DNA from: Undibacterium sp. KW1
GTDB taxonomy: Bacteria > Pseudomonadota > Gammaproteobacteria > Burkholderiales > Burkholderiaceae_D
Direction of reading: 5' to 3'
Length of the DNA stretch: 64,000 nucleotides
Assembly (NCBI RefSeq): GCF_009937955.1
Contig: NZ_AP018439.1
Coordinates: 1,550,001-1,614,000, forward strand
Position numbers and translations under genes: made by a program. The notes beneath the pieces are model-generated. The model had not been told where the DNA came from. It worked only from the letters and a program-made list of their open reading frames with translations, and did not search any database. Positions 29,926 through 38,309 of the stretch are shown piece after piece; the first letter of the stretch is position 1; every line of letters begins with the position of its first letter.

Positions 29926-30714
29926 CTAGCTACCGCAGCCCCCACCACAACCACCACCGCAACTGCTGCCACAGCTTGATCCGCCGCCATCGCAACCGCC
30001 TGAGTCACTGCTGCTGCCGCAACTGCTACCGCCGCCGCAGGATGACCCCGTATTCGCCGCTTGCGCCTGTTTTTTGATCATTTCTTCATAGGTCAGGGTA
30101 GTGATCAGGCCAGCCGCCAGCAACTGGGCTGCCCCGAAGCTCTCAGGGTAAGTCGATTTACCTTCTCCCGTACCCCGGCCATTCATATTCTGGAAACCGA
30201 TGCGGCTGGTGGTGGCAAAGTAGGCATAACCATGCGGCATGTGCAGCTTGCTGTCGAGTGCAAACAGGCGGGGCAGGGTGGGTTTGCCAGGCCAGATACC
30301 ATCTACCCTTTGTGCAGTCACCAGGCAGTTGGCCAGTGCTGCATCCATGTCGGAAGCCATGTTCTCTGCTTCTACATGCGGTATGGTGCTGCCAAAATGT
30401 TTGCAGCAAAAATTGTCAAGGCTGATCGATGACCAGCTGTTCCAGGCATGCCAGACTGAGTCGGCGGCTTTTGAAGGCAGGGCACAAGCCTGCTTGCTGC
30501 GGCTGACGCAACTGAAAAACATCATCAGCCCCTCTGCCGCGCGGGCAAAAAAAACGGCATCACTAGGGATGCCGGGGAATTCATACTTCGCTTTTGCCTG
30601 CCAAAGCAGGAACACTGCATTCGGTATCTCGACCAGTTGACGCCTGTAATCTGAATATTGAACAATATTTTTGGCCCGCATCATCTGGTATTTTTGTTTT
30701 AATTTACTTAACAT
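29926..30714 (-). CDS. Uncharacterised protein with GRDP-like motif and Cys/Gly/Ser-rich tail
   Basis: 262 residues, starting at ATG 30714 behind AAGGAG. No signal peptide is seen. Residues ~84-115 (DSVWHAWNSW...DNFCCKHFGSTIPHVE) resemble the 'vWHaf...Y..fC..fG..iHH' signature of glycine-rich domain-containing proteins (PF07173-like). The last ~40 residues are almost only Gly, Ser and Cys, with seven Cys spaced 3-8 apart (CGGGSSCG... CGGGCGGGCGS). Such tails could bind metal, form disulfides or be modified; none of these is shown. The gene is between the M16 peptidase and the DUF2867 operon on the same strand. The assignment to PF07173 is tentative. Confidence 0.7.
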   Translation of the reverse strand: MLSKLKQKYQMMRAKNIVQYSDYRRQLVEIPNAVFLLWQAKAKYEFPGIPSDAVFFARAAEGLMMFFSCVSRSKQACALPSKAADSVWHAWNSWSSISLDNFCCKHFGSTIPHVEAENMASDMDAALANCLVTAQRVDGIWPGKPTLPRLFALDSKLHMPHGYAYFATTSRIGFQNMNGRGTGEGKSTYPESFGAAQLLAAGLITTLTYEEMIKKQAQAANTGSSCGGGSSCGSSSDSGGCDGGGSSCGSSCGGGCGGGCGS

Positions 30715-30867
30715 CGTCTTTAATCTCCTTTTCTCTTTTGTTTTAGTGATTTCATCTTAGAAGAGATTTATGACAATTACGTGACAAAAATGATGAGGGA
30801 AAACACGTATACAGTTTACCTGTTAAATCAAGCAAGATGGTATCTTGAGCCCTCGCTAATACCACCC

Positions 30868-31377
30868 TCAGGCTCTTGCCAATACCGCCGGGGCAATCAC
30901 CTTGTGTGCCGGCCCCACGAACAACATATATGCCCGCCCCAGGTTATTGTGTACATGCACCACGGTGGTGACTGCAATGAAGGGCTGACCATCCCGGGTT
31001 TGCTTACTGACCGATACCTTGACATCAAGATGTTTGTCAGAATCACAGAGTATGACTTCTTCATCAGATTTATACACCAGAGAAAATATCCCGGCCCTGT
31101 CGCCTACCTGATATGCCTCGGCTGGTTTGCTTTTGTTCAGCGACTTCATGCCACCCAGGTTTTTCAAGCCAAACAGGCCAACCACGCGATTACGTATGCC
31201 CATCAGAGCATTGACCCAGCCCGGTGTTCTTGCAAAGGTATCCATGTAGATTTGCATTGCACTCAGATCTGCATGAGGGAAGGGTGTTTGGTAGCAGTCG
31301 TAAAAGTAAGCGCCTGGTACATCTTCAGCGATCTTGCTTGATGCCGGGACTGCTGTTTCCGTGATCTTGTTTTTCAT
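30868..31377 (-). CDS. DUF2867-domain protein
   Basis: 169 residues from ATG 31377-31375 (MKNKITETAV). The start overlaps the preceding gene's stop by 4 nt; a longer in-frame extension inside that gene is unlikely. The domain shows VPGAYFYDCYQTPF, GWVNALMGIRNRVVGLFGLK and a C-terminal VVHVHNNLGRAYMLFVGPAHKVIAP, which fit the DUF2867 family. Its biochemical role is unknown. It ends the tetR / ABC1-kinase / DUF6463 / DUF2867 operon. Confidence 0.78.
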   Translation of the reverse strand: MKNKITETAVPASSKIAEDVPGAYFYDCYQTPFPHADLSAMQIYMDTFARTPGWVNALMGIRNRVVGLFGLKNLGGMKSLNKSKPAEAYQVGDRAGIFSLVYKSDEEVILCDSDKHLDVKVSVSKQTRDGQPFIAVTTVVHVHNNLGRAYMLFVGPAHKVIAPAVLARA

Positions 31378-31763
31378 GCTGCCTGCCCCTGGTTTGCGTT
31401 TATGTTCACCAATGCAATTGCGGCAGGCATGGCCAGCCAAAAGCCGGACGTGGGCATCAGTATGACAGCAAAGATGCTGCAGAGCAGGAGACCCAAACCC
31501 AGCGTGCGTGCTTCAGTAAAATCAGGTTTGCGTTCCAGACTGTTGATGGTCATGCCGAGAAGTAAAAATGGACCACCAAACAGCAAGAACCATGTCGCCG
31601 CCGAACGTAAAGGGTCACGATTGACGGTATTGAATACTCCTCGCTCCAGCATGCCCACAAAAACTGGACCAAAGAGTAGAAAGGCAGCTATCGTGTGCAG
31701 AGCGGCAACGGCGATCAGATAATTACCTATCCAGATTTTCCGGCGCTTAGTTGGTATTGACAT
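31374..31763 (-). CDS. Small membrane protein (DUF6463-like)
   Basis: 129 residues with four hydrophobic segments (about 10-32, 53-72, 85-103, 106-122), probably an inner-membrane protein. The start at 31763 follows AAGGAGC. It overlaps the upstream ABC1-kinase gene by 17 nt and the downstream DUF2867 gene by 4 nt, so the three are translationally coupled. The family assignment is from overall resemblance only. Confidence 0.65.
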   Translation of the reverse strand: MSIPTKRRKIWIGNYLIAVAALHTIAAFLLFGPVFVGMLERGVFNTVNRDPLRSAATWFLLFGGPFLLLGMTINSLERKPDFTEARTLGLGLLLCSIFAVILMPTSGFWLAMPAAIALVNINANQGQAA

Positions 31764-33099
31764 GACTTGCTCCTTGTTTAGTCCAGGCTATTTCAGTGTT
31801 GACGACAGCACCCATCTTCTTGAGCATATTCATCAGCCCCAGGTAGGCGCGGTCAAAATAAGGTACGTCTTCATGCCAGCCCGCCAGGATGCCTGACAGC
31901 AGTCTGCTATGTTCTGCATTGATGGTTTTGGGGTAGGGCGATTTATTGCTGAAGTCAAATTCACTGCTTTGAAATGCTTCCATCTTCCAGGCATGCAGGT
32001 CGGCAAGTGCGGTCACTACACTTTGATCAAATTCATCTTGCGTCACTGCATCAGAGAACAGACTCAGATCTATATATGCCAGACGCAGGATGCGATTACG
32101 CTCAGCCACATCGGTCATCAGCAAGGCACGCCAACTGCGCGCCATGGCATCACAAAAATTGTACGAAATTTTATTGGTGCAACCAAAATCCAGTACCGCC
32201 AAACGCCCACCCGACATGAATAAAAAATTGCCCGGGTGTGGATCAGCATGCACGCGGCCCAGTTCACATACACTGAACCAGAACCAGTCAAACAGCAATT
32301 GCCCGTAGTGATTACGCTGTGCCTGGTCAGGCGCTGTCGCCAGCCATGCATCCAGGTGCAGGCCATCTAGTCTCTCCATCGTCAAGACCCGCTTGCGCGA
32401 CATCTCAGCTATGCATTTGGGGATAACTATGCCCGGTAAATTCACCCGCTCATGAAACCAGCTGAGTTGCATGGCCTCATGTTCATAATCCAGCTCTTCG
32501 CCCATCTTTACTTCCAACTCGCTCATGAAGCGGTCTATCACCTCCTTACGTGGCAAGATGGTGGTACCCATGGCCATGGTCTGGAAGATACCGCGTAACA
32601 TGCGCAGATCACTGCCGATGGCAGCGGCAATGCCGGGGTATTGCACTTTCACCGCCAAATGCCTGCCATCAGCCAATCTGGCATGATGTACCTGTCCCAA
32701 ACTTGCTGCAGCAAAGGCATGTGCATCAAATTGCGCATACAGGTGTTCTGGAGCTTCGCCAAATTCACGCTGGAACACTTTGTGGATCAGTGCGCGGTTC
32801 AGCGGCGTAACCTGATGACAGCCTTTCGCCAGTTCGCGGCGTATGCCTTCCGGGAGAAAATCGGCTTCCATACTCAGCAATTGCGACACCTTGAGGGCAC
32901 TACCTTTTAACTGGTTCAGTGCCTTGAACAGTATGCGCCCCAGCTCAGCTTCATGTCTTTCTTGCGCAGCTTGCTTGTCATCGTCGCTGCGCAACATTTG
33001 CCGCGCCTTGTGCCCCAGCTTGCTGGCACCAGCCTGTGCCAGCGCCAGGCCAGTGATGGCAGTTCTGCCCAGCTTGCTGGCAGGTGGTGCCTTGTTCAT
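31747..33099 (-). CDS. ABC1/UbiB-family atypical kinase-like protein
   Basis: 450 residues. The family signatures are present: an N-terminal extension with KVSQ at 70-73 (normally KxGQ; here Gly is Ser), the Ala-rich loop AFAAASLGQ (about 128-136), the lysine in VKVQYPG (151), HADPHPGN (284-291) and DFG (304-306). UbiB/AarF proteins are ATP-binding and support ubiquinone synthesis or lipid homeostasis. This one lacks the C-terminal membrane helices of UbiB and sits with a TetR regulator, so it is probably not the housekeeping UbiB. It overlaps tetR by 4 nt. Confidence 0.88.
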   Translation of the reverse strand: MNKAPPASKLGRTAITGLALAQAGASKLGHKARQMLRSDDDKQAAQERHEAELGRILFKALNQLKGSALKVSQLLSMEADFLPEGIRRELAKGCHQVTPLNRALIHKVFQREFGEAPEHLYAQFDAHAFAAASLGQVHHARLADGRHLAVKVQYPGIAAAIGSDLRMLRGIFQTMAMGTTILPRKEVIDRFMSELEVKMGEELDYEHEAMQLSWFHERVNLPGIVIPKCIAEMSRKRVLTMERLDGLHLDAWLATAPDQAQRNHYGQLLFDWFWFSVCELGRVHADPHPGNFLFMSGGRLAVLDFGCTNKISYNFCDAMARSWRALLMTDVAERNRILRLAYIDLSLFSDAVTQDEFDQSVVTALADLHAWKMEAFQSSEFDFSNKSPYPKTINAEHSRLLSGILAGWHEDVPYFDRAYLGLMNMLKKMGAVVNTEIAWTKQGASHVNTN

Positions 33100-33827
33100 C
33101 GCACGTCCCCTAGACCATTGCGCACAAGCTTGACCATTTCCAGCAAACCAGAACCATTTTGCATGATGCGTGACAACTGGTTGCGCAACATGAAGCTGGC
33201 CAGCTCAGATACTTTATTGACGATGCCACTCTTCAAAGCCATCACCAGTATCGCCAGCGTCATGTCCACCAGTTGCGTGGTATTCGAGAATTCTTCCGAG
33301 TCATCCTTGAGCCAGTAAGCAATGACAGCAAACAGATAATCACCAAACAATCCACCGATGAGGTTCTTGAAATCGCAAGGAGAAATATCGCCACGATGCT
33401 CCGCCTCTTCCAGCAGGCTGATAATTTCCTGCTTCAGGGTTTGCTGGCCTGGCATATTGTCGCGCATCATCAACAGTGGGGATTTGCCAAAGATATCACG
33501 TGTGATTTCCACAAACTCACGGTCGCCCAGCAAGAGCTCCAGCAAGGCATCCACCAGCCTTTGCAGCTTTTCTTGTAGGGTAAATTCGTCCCAACCCGGT
33601 GTTTCCTGCACAACTTCCAGCGTTATTTCTATACACAGCTCATAGTAAGCCAGCAGGATTTTTTCCTTGCTGGGGAAGTACTTGTAAATCGTCGCATCCC
33701 CTATACCCGCCTCACGGGCAATCTGCTTCATGGTGGCAGCGTCATAGCCTTTTTCTGTAATCAGATCAACGGCAGTGCGTATCAAGGTGCGCCGGGTTTG
33801 CTCTTGCTGGGACTTGGAAGTTTTCAT
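33096..33827 (-). CDS. TetR-family transcriptional regulator
   Basis: 243 residues. The N-terminal helix-turn-helix (about 11-57) reads RTLIRTAVDLITEKGYDAATMKQIAREAGIGDATIYKYFPSKEKI, with the family-typical IYxYFxSKE. The C-terminal ligand domain is unassigned. It is the first gene of a four-gene operon with overlapping starts and probably autoregulates it; an inverted repeat at 33894-33910 is a candidate operator. Confidence 0.92.
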   Translation of the reverse strand: MKTSKSQQEQTRRTLIRTAVDLITEKGYDAATMKQIAREAGIGDATIYKYFPSKEKILLAYYELCIEITLEVVQETPGWDEFTLQEKLQRLVDALLELLLGDREFVEITRDIFGKSPLLMMRDNMPGQQTLKQEIISLLEEAEHRGDISPCDFKNLIGGLFGDYLFAVIAYWLKDDSEEFSNTTQLVDMTLAILVMALKSGIVNKVSELASFMLRNQLSRIMQNGSGLLEMVKLVRNGLGDVR

Positions 33828-33893
33828 AATCGAGACGAACTTCTATAAAAATGGTGGTTTAGTTCCATTAATATATACAGTGTTTCGTTAAAT

Positions 33894-33910
33894 AACAAGG
33901 TTTACTTGTT
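33894..33910. promoter_or_regulatory. Candidate operator of the TetR-ABC1 operon
   Basis: AACAAG (33894-33899) and CTTGTT (33905-33910) form a perfect inverted repeat with a 5-nt centre, in an AT-rich region 67 nt upstream of the tetR start. Position and symmetry suit a TetR-type site; no direct evidence. Confidence 0.35.
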
Positions 33911-33954
33911 TAATGGAGGGTTTGTGTTGATTGGGCTGAGGGAGGTGGATAGGG

Positions 33955-34057
33955 CGTAGGTTGGGCTACGATTTATCAGCCCAATACTGGGCCTCTGCAA
34001 ACGTATACGTTATTTAAACGCCGAGTGTTGGGCTGATACCCCGTAGCCCAACCTACG
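33955..34057. repeat. Large imperfect palindrome (REP-like) between the helicase and tetR
   Basis: GTAGGTTGGGCTACG (33956-33970) is the reverse complement of 34042-34056. Inside, ATCAGCCCAA (33975-33984) pairs with TTGGGCTGAT (34028-34037). It can fold into a ~100-nt hairpin or cruciform and lies downstream of the helicase operon. It resembles the dispersed palindromic elements common in proteobacteria. Confidence 0.7.
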
Positions 34058-34078
34058 GGGGGCAAAGATATAATTGTG

Positions 34079-36337
34079 TTAATTAACAACCCACCACCCC
34101 GGCAATAAAGCCCGCACATCGCCCCGCCCAAACCGGTCATCAATCAAATACACCACACCCTTGTCATCCGTCTGCCGTATGACCCGCCCCGCCGCCTGCA
34201 CCACCTTTTGCAAACCAGGGTAAAGGTAAGCATAGTCATACCCCGACCCAAAAATCTTATCCATGCGCAGTTTGATTTGCTCATTGATGGGATTGAGTTG
34301 CGGCAGGCCCAGCGTCGCAATAAACGCACCTATCAGGCGAGTACCAGGCAAATCTATGCCTTCACCAAATGAGCCGCCGAGAACAGCAAAAGCTATTCCC
34401 TGGCTATCCTCAGTAAACCGCGCCAAAAACTCTTCACGATCTGCCTCATTCATACGCCGGGTTTGCAAACGCACAGGAATATCAGGATGCGCGTTGATAA
34501 AACTGCTACTAACCTGGGCCAGATAATCAAAGCTGCTGAAAAAGGCCAGATAATTGCCAGGCTGCGCATGATACTGCCGCGCCATCAATGCCACGATAGG
34601 GGCAACAGAACGCGTACGGTCAGCATAACGGGTAGAGACGCTATCCACCACATGCACCTGCAACTGATCAGCAGAGAAGGGCGATTCCACATTCACCCAT
34701 GCCGTGCCCTCGGGCAGGCCTAGCGTGTCGCAATAATAATTCCAGGGGCTGAGCGTGGCCGAGAACAGCGCTGTCGTATGGCTGGCCGCAAAACGCGGCG
34801 TCAAAAAAGCCGCTGGCACGATATTGCGTATGCATAGCGTCGATGTGCCATGCGCTTTGCTGACATCGAATATCGAATGATCAGCAAAGCTTTCTGCCAG
34901 ACGGTTGAACAGCAAGGCATCCAGATAAAACTGCTGCAAATCCGGCGCTAACTGACTGGGGTTGTCAGCAAAGTAAAGACCAATTTCTGTGCATAGCCTC
35001 GTCAATGCTGCCAGGAGTTTTTCTGGTATCTCAGCATGCGGCTGGTAATCAGTTTCCTGTTCTTTTTCCAGTTGCAGCCAGGCGCGATACAAGCTGTCCA
35101 AAGTTTTTTTGAGCGCTGGCGGTGGCGACTTGCGCAAGCGCTTCAGGCTATCGCGCTGCAACTCTGCGCTATACATCTGGCGCGCCCGCGTCACCATATT
35201 GTGCGCCTCATCCACCAGCACGGCGACTCGCCAGTTGTTCACTATCGTTAAACCATGCAGCAAAGCATAGAGATCAAAATAATAGTTATAGTCACCAATG
35301 ATGACATCGGCCCAGCGTGCCATCTCTATGCCCAGATAATAAGGGCAAACCTGGTGAGCGAGAGCAACGCTGCGCAAGCCTTCCTTGTCCAGCAATTGTT
35401 GTTCAGCAGCGGCAGCGCGCGCAGCAGGCAGGCGGTCGTAAAAGCCTTTGGCCAACGGGCAGGCATCACCGTGACAAGCCGCTTCAGGATATTCACAGGC
35501 CTTGGTCTTGGCGACCAGTTCCAGTGTGCGCAAGCCTAGCTTTGGTGTGCTGTTCTGGATATTGCCCAGCGCATCCAAAGCCAGTTGCCGCCCTGATGTT
35601 TTTGCTGCCAGATAAAAAATCTTGTCCAGCTTGTGTTCAGCAGTGGCCTTTAACAGAGGGAACAAACTGCCTATGGTCTTGCCGATGCCAGTCGGTGCTT
35701 GCGCCAGCAGACAACAGCCGCGCGTGCTGGCTTTGTACATCGCTTCGGCCAGTTGCCTTTGCCCTGGCCGGAATGTCGCATGCGGAAAAACCATGTCTGT
35801 AATAGCCAGATCACGCGCAGCACGATGAGCCACTTCCTGCTCGCCCCAGGCAATAAAGCGCCCGCACAACAAAGCAAAAAAATCTGCCAGTTCAGTAGCA
35901 GCCAAGTCCTGCTGCAGCACCGTTTCTTTCTGACTTTGTATATTGAAATACACCAGCGCCACACTGATCTTTTGCAAGCCCAGTTTCTCGCACAGCAAAT
36001 GTCCATACACCTTGGCCTGCGCCCAATGCAAATGGCGGTGGTTGTCTGGCATGGCACGCAAGTCACCCAGATAGGTCTTGATCTCTTCTATCTGCTGCAA
36101 GTCGGGGTCATAACCATCAGCACGGCCACGCACATGCAAGCCGCCATGCTGGCCTTCCAGCTTTACCTCGCGCTGGTAGTTGCTGCTTCTGCGCAAGGCC
36201 ACTGTCGCGTGCCCGGCCATGCCTTGCTCGGCAGTGGGCGAGGGTGTAAAGCGTAAATCCAGGTCACCTTGCTTGGCCGTGAACTCGCACAGGGCACGCA
36301 CGGCCACTGTATAGCTGGCGGTGCTCTCAATGCTCAT
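34079..36337 (-). CDS. XPD/DinG-type Fe-S DNA helicase with N-terminal nuclease-like domain
   Basis: 752 residues. The first ~170 show a PD-(D/E)XK-like pattern (D74 in GRADGYD, E85-I-K87). The helicase core has Walker A APTGIGKT (214-221), DEAH (376-379) and a C-terminal motif VI-like QAAGRVIRQ. Four cysteines at 281, 288, 293 and 331 would hold the 4Fe-4S cluster typical of XPD, DinG and YoaA. The protein should unwind DNA 5'-3', with repair roles at forks or crosslinks. Its start overlaps the FAN1-like gene by 4 nt, so both are one operon behind a LexA box. Whether the nuclease-like domain is active is not known. Confidence 0.9.
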   Translation of the reverse strand: MSIESTASYTVAVRALCEFTAKQGDLDLRFTPSPTAEQGMAGHATVALRRSSNYQREVKLEGQHGGLHVRGRADGYDPDLQQIEEIKTYLGDLRAMPDNHRHLHWAQAKVYGHLLCEKLGLQKISVALVYFNIQSQKETVLQQDLAATELADFFALLCGRFIAWGEQEVAHRAARDLAITDMVFPHATFRPGQRQLAEAMYKASTRGCCLLAQAPTGIGKTIGSLFPLLKATAEHKLDKIFYLAAKTSGRQLALDALGNIQNSTPKLGLRTLELVAKTKACEYPEAACHGDACPLAKGFYDRLPAARAAAAEQQLLDKEGLRSVALAHQVCPYYLGIEMARWADVIIGDYNYYFDLYALLHGLTIVNNWRVAVLVDEAHNMVTRARQMYSAELQRDSLKRLRKSPPPALKKTLDSLYRAWLQLEKEQETDYQPHAEIPEKLLAALTRLCTEIGLYFADNPSQLAPDLQQFYLDALLFNRLAESFADHSIFDVSKAHGTSTLCIRNIVPAAFLTPRFAASHTTALFSATLSPWNYYCDTLGLPEGTAWVNVESPFSADQLQVHVVDSVSTRYADRTRSVAPIVALMARQYHAQPGNYLAFFSSFDYLAQVSSSFINAHPDIPVRLQTRRMNEADREEFLARFTEDSQGIAFAVLGGSFGEGIDLPGTRLIGAFIATLGLPQLNPINEQIKLRMDKIFGSGYDYAYLYPGLQKVVQAAGRVIRQTDDKGVVYLIDDRFGRGDVRALLPGWWVVN

Positions 36338-38004
36338 GGCTCAGTCTCTAGCCATTCCAGATAGCATACTGTCACCGGCATATCATGTGTCGCGCAAAAG
36401 TCAAGCCATCGCTTCTGGTTATCCTGCAACTTGTCGCCCGGCCCTTTGACTTCTATCATCTGGTAACGCCGTTCTTGCGGCCAGAACTGTATCAGGTCAG
36501 GGAAGCCATTGCGGTTGGCGCGTATGTCCAGCAAGATGCGCTCAAAACTATGTTTCAGATGTTGTGCAGGTATGCACTCCAGCGCCATCTCCAGCAAGTC
36601 TTCAGACAACACACTCCAGAACACAAAAGGCGACTGCAAACCAGACTTGGTCGCATAAGTTTGCCGTATGGTCTGGCGATAAGCACCTGTATCAAGCTGC
36701 GCAAAACAGGTGGCAAAATCATCCGCCCGCCGCGCCTGAAAATCAACACTCAACAAATCCGTAGGCCCACGCTGGAAAGGGTGAAAAAACGCCCCCGGTA
36801 TCGCCTTGAAAATCACAGGCCAGCACAACAAACCAAATAGAGAATTGATAAGCGCATTCTCCACATAAAACACTGGCGCGTCATCTGTATGTAAATGATC
36901 ACGCACCACATACTCGACCACATAATCTTCTTGCGGAAAGGGCAGGCGCAAGGCCAGCTCTGTCGGTGGTTTGCTGGGCGCCTTGGCGGCTTTAGCCAGC
37001 CCCAGCTTGCGGGCAAGGCGCGGTGCAATACGCAACATCTGCTGATGCTCTGCCTCACTCTCAGGCGCTTGCTGTGCCAGCGTCAGCAAATCATAGGCGG
37101 CCTGCGTCTGTTCACTCTTCTCGAGCACACGTATGGCACGCAAGCGCGCGCCTGGGTAAGTGCAGCCCGCATACACCTGCTGCGCCAGAGCCCAGTCCTT
37201 TTGCTTTTCCAGGTACTCACCAATCTGGTACAACAAGCGGTTACGGCGGCTGGCAATCCATGCATTGTCCACTGCATGCAAACCAGTCGCAGCCAGTTGC
37301 GCCAGCACTTCAGGCACAGGCTGCTCCGCATGAAAAGCCTCACGACAGGCATGCAAAGCCAGATAAGCATCAATATCCGCACGACAGCCAAAGCCACGCG
37401 AGGCCGCAGAAAACTCCACCTTTTCATATTGGAAAATACCCAGGTCAGACAACACAAACTCAGACCAGTCCTGATACAGATTACCAAAAAACAGCAAGCG
37501 CAAACGATCGCACAAATCCTTGTTCAGCACCTGATAAGCAACATCATCCACGGCACCCATAGCCCCCGCACACCAGGCAGAAAAAGCCTGGCTACCCGTA
37601 TGCCGCAAACTAAACAAGCCCAGTTGCTCAGCCTTGGACAATTTCTTTTCAGCAGGCGTCATCGCCAGCACCAAAGCCAGCTCAGGCTTTTGCAGCAAAT
37701 CAAACAAGCCAGCAATATCAAGCACAGGATCAGCCTGCACCCAACCCACATCCACCAGCGCCTGCATCGCCGCACAGGTATCACCAATCTCGCCATACAC
37801 CAGCTTGCTAGCCCTGAACACGCAACCCTTGCGCATCACCATCCGCACAAACAAAGCCCGCGACGCCTGCGGCAGCTTGCCAAACTGCGCAATAAACGCC
37901 TGCTCATCATCAGCCAACAAATCCGCATAGCGCCCACCCACCCAGCCCAGCACAGCCTGGAAGTTTTCAAGGTAGTAAAAAGGATTATCCAGATTGGCAA
38001 GCAT
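36334..38004 (-). CDS. FAN1-like structure-specific nuclease (VRR-NUC domain)
   Basis: 556 residues. The C-terminal VRR-NUC domain carries the active-site residues D503 in GFPDLIQF, E518-V-K520 in MIEVKGPGD, and a following Gln (KLQDNQKRW). An upstream Glu in the 400s would complete the site. The N-terminal part is helical and includes a SAP-like/TPR-like region, as in bacterial FAN1 (e.g. Pseudomonas). FAN1 cuts 5' flaps and unhooks interstrand crosslinks. It is the first gene of a two-gene operon with the Fe-S helicase; a perfect LexA-type box lies 25 nt upstream of its start. It acts on DNA in the cytoplasm. Confidence 0.9.
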   Translation of the reverse strand: MLANLDNPFYYLENFQAVLGWVGGRYADLLADDEQAFIAQFGKLPQASRALFVRMVMRKGCVFRASKLVYGEIGDTCAAMQALVDVGWVQADPVLDIAGLFDLLQKPELALVLAMTPAEKKLSKAEQLGLFSLRHTGSQAFSAWCAGAMGAVDDVAYQVLNKDLCDRLRLLFFGNLYQDWSEFVLSDLGIFQYEKVEFSAASRGFGCRADIDAYLALHACREAFHAEQPVPEVLAQLAATGLHAVDNAWIASRRNRLLYQIGEYLEKQKDWALAQQVYAGCTYPGARLRAIRVLEKSEQTQAAYDLLTLAQQAPESEAEHQQMLRIAPRLARKLGLAKAAKAPSKPPTELALRLPFPQEDYVVEYVVRDHLHTDDAPVFYVENALINSLFGLLCWPVIFKAIPGAFFHPFQRGPTDLLSVDFQARRADDFATCFAQLDTGAYRQTIRQTYATKSGLQSPFVFWSVLSEDLLEMALECIPAQHLKHSFERILLDIRANRNGFPDLIQFWPQERRYQMIEVKGPGDKLQDNQKRWLDFCATHDMPVTVCYLEWLETEP

Positions 38005-38028
38005 GGGGCAGGGGAGTAGCGTTTAAAT

Positions 38029-38048
38029 AACTGTATATGCATACAGTT
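38029..38048 (-). promoter_or_regulatory. LexA (SOS) box upstream of the FAN1-helicase operon
   Basis: A perfect 8+8 inverted repeat AACTGTAT / ATACAGTT with 4 nt between. The core CTGTATATGCATACAG fits the CTGT-N8-ACAG LexA consensus of E. coli and other proteobacteria. It ends 25 nt before the ATG at 38004, where it would block transcription. Confidence 0.82.
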
Positions 38049-38133
38049 TAACGCAATGTGGGATGAAGGGTAAACGAGAACTGCAGTCAATTCCGTCTGT
38101 ATTGAAGCTGCAACGGTTAAAATACCGCCACGT

Positions 38134-38250
38134 ACTCCTTCCCCTTCAAGGGGATATTTGTGGGAATTCGCAAAACATGTTTTGCGCCACAAATATCTAA
38201 GCTGCATACTTGCAGCGCAGTGGAAGGTCGGGATGGGGATGGGTTTCAGT
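38134..38250 (+). repeat. Structured intergenic repeat, family A, copy 2
   Basis: Second copy of the element at 606-726. Its stems are GATATTTGTGG/CCACAAATATC (38153-38163 and 38186-38196), enclosing CGCAAAAC/GTTTTGCG (38168-38185), and GCTGC/GCAGC (38200-38215). The unpaired GCGCAGTGGA block is conserved. Stem bases differ from copy 1 by compensating pairs. Confidence 0.72.
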
Positions 38251-38309
38251 CGAAAACCCCAGGTGCAATTTGCCCTCCCATCTGCTCACAATTTCCAAAA
38301 GATTAAAAA

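Noticed and set aside
31747..33099. Housekeeping ubiquinone gene ubiB
   Set aside because: No C-terminal membrane helices, no ubiE/ubiJ neighbours, altered KxGQ motif and a TetR-led operon argue for a different ABC1 family member.
36895..38019. 374-codon open frame on the plus strand opposite the FAN1-like gene
   Set aside because: It is rich in His, Gln and Arg, has no family motif and lies antisense to a well-supported gene; a codon-bias shadow.
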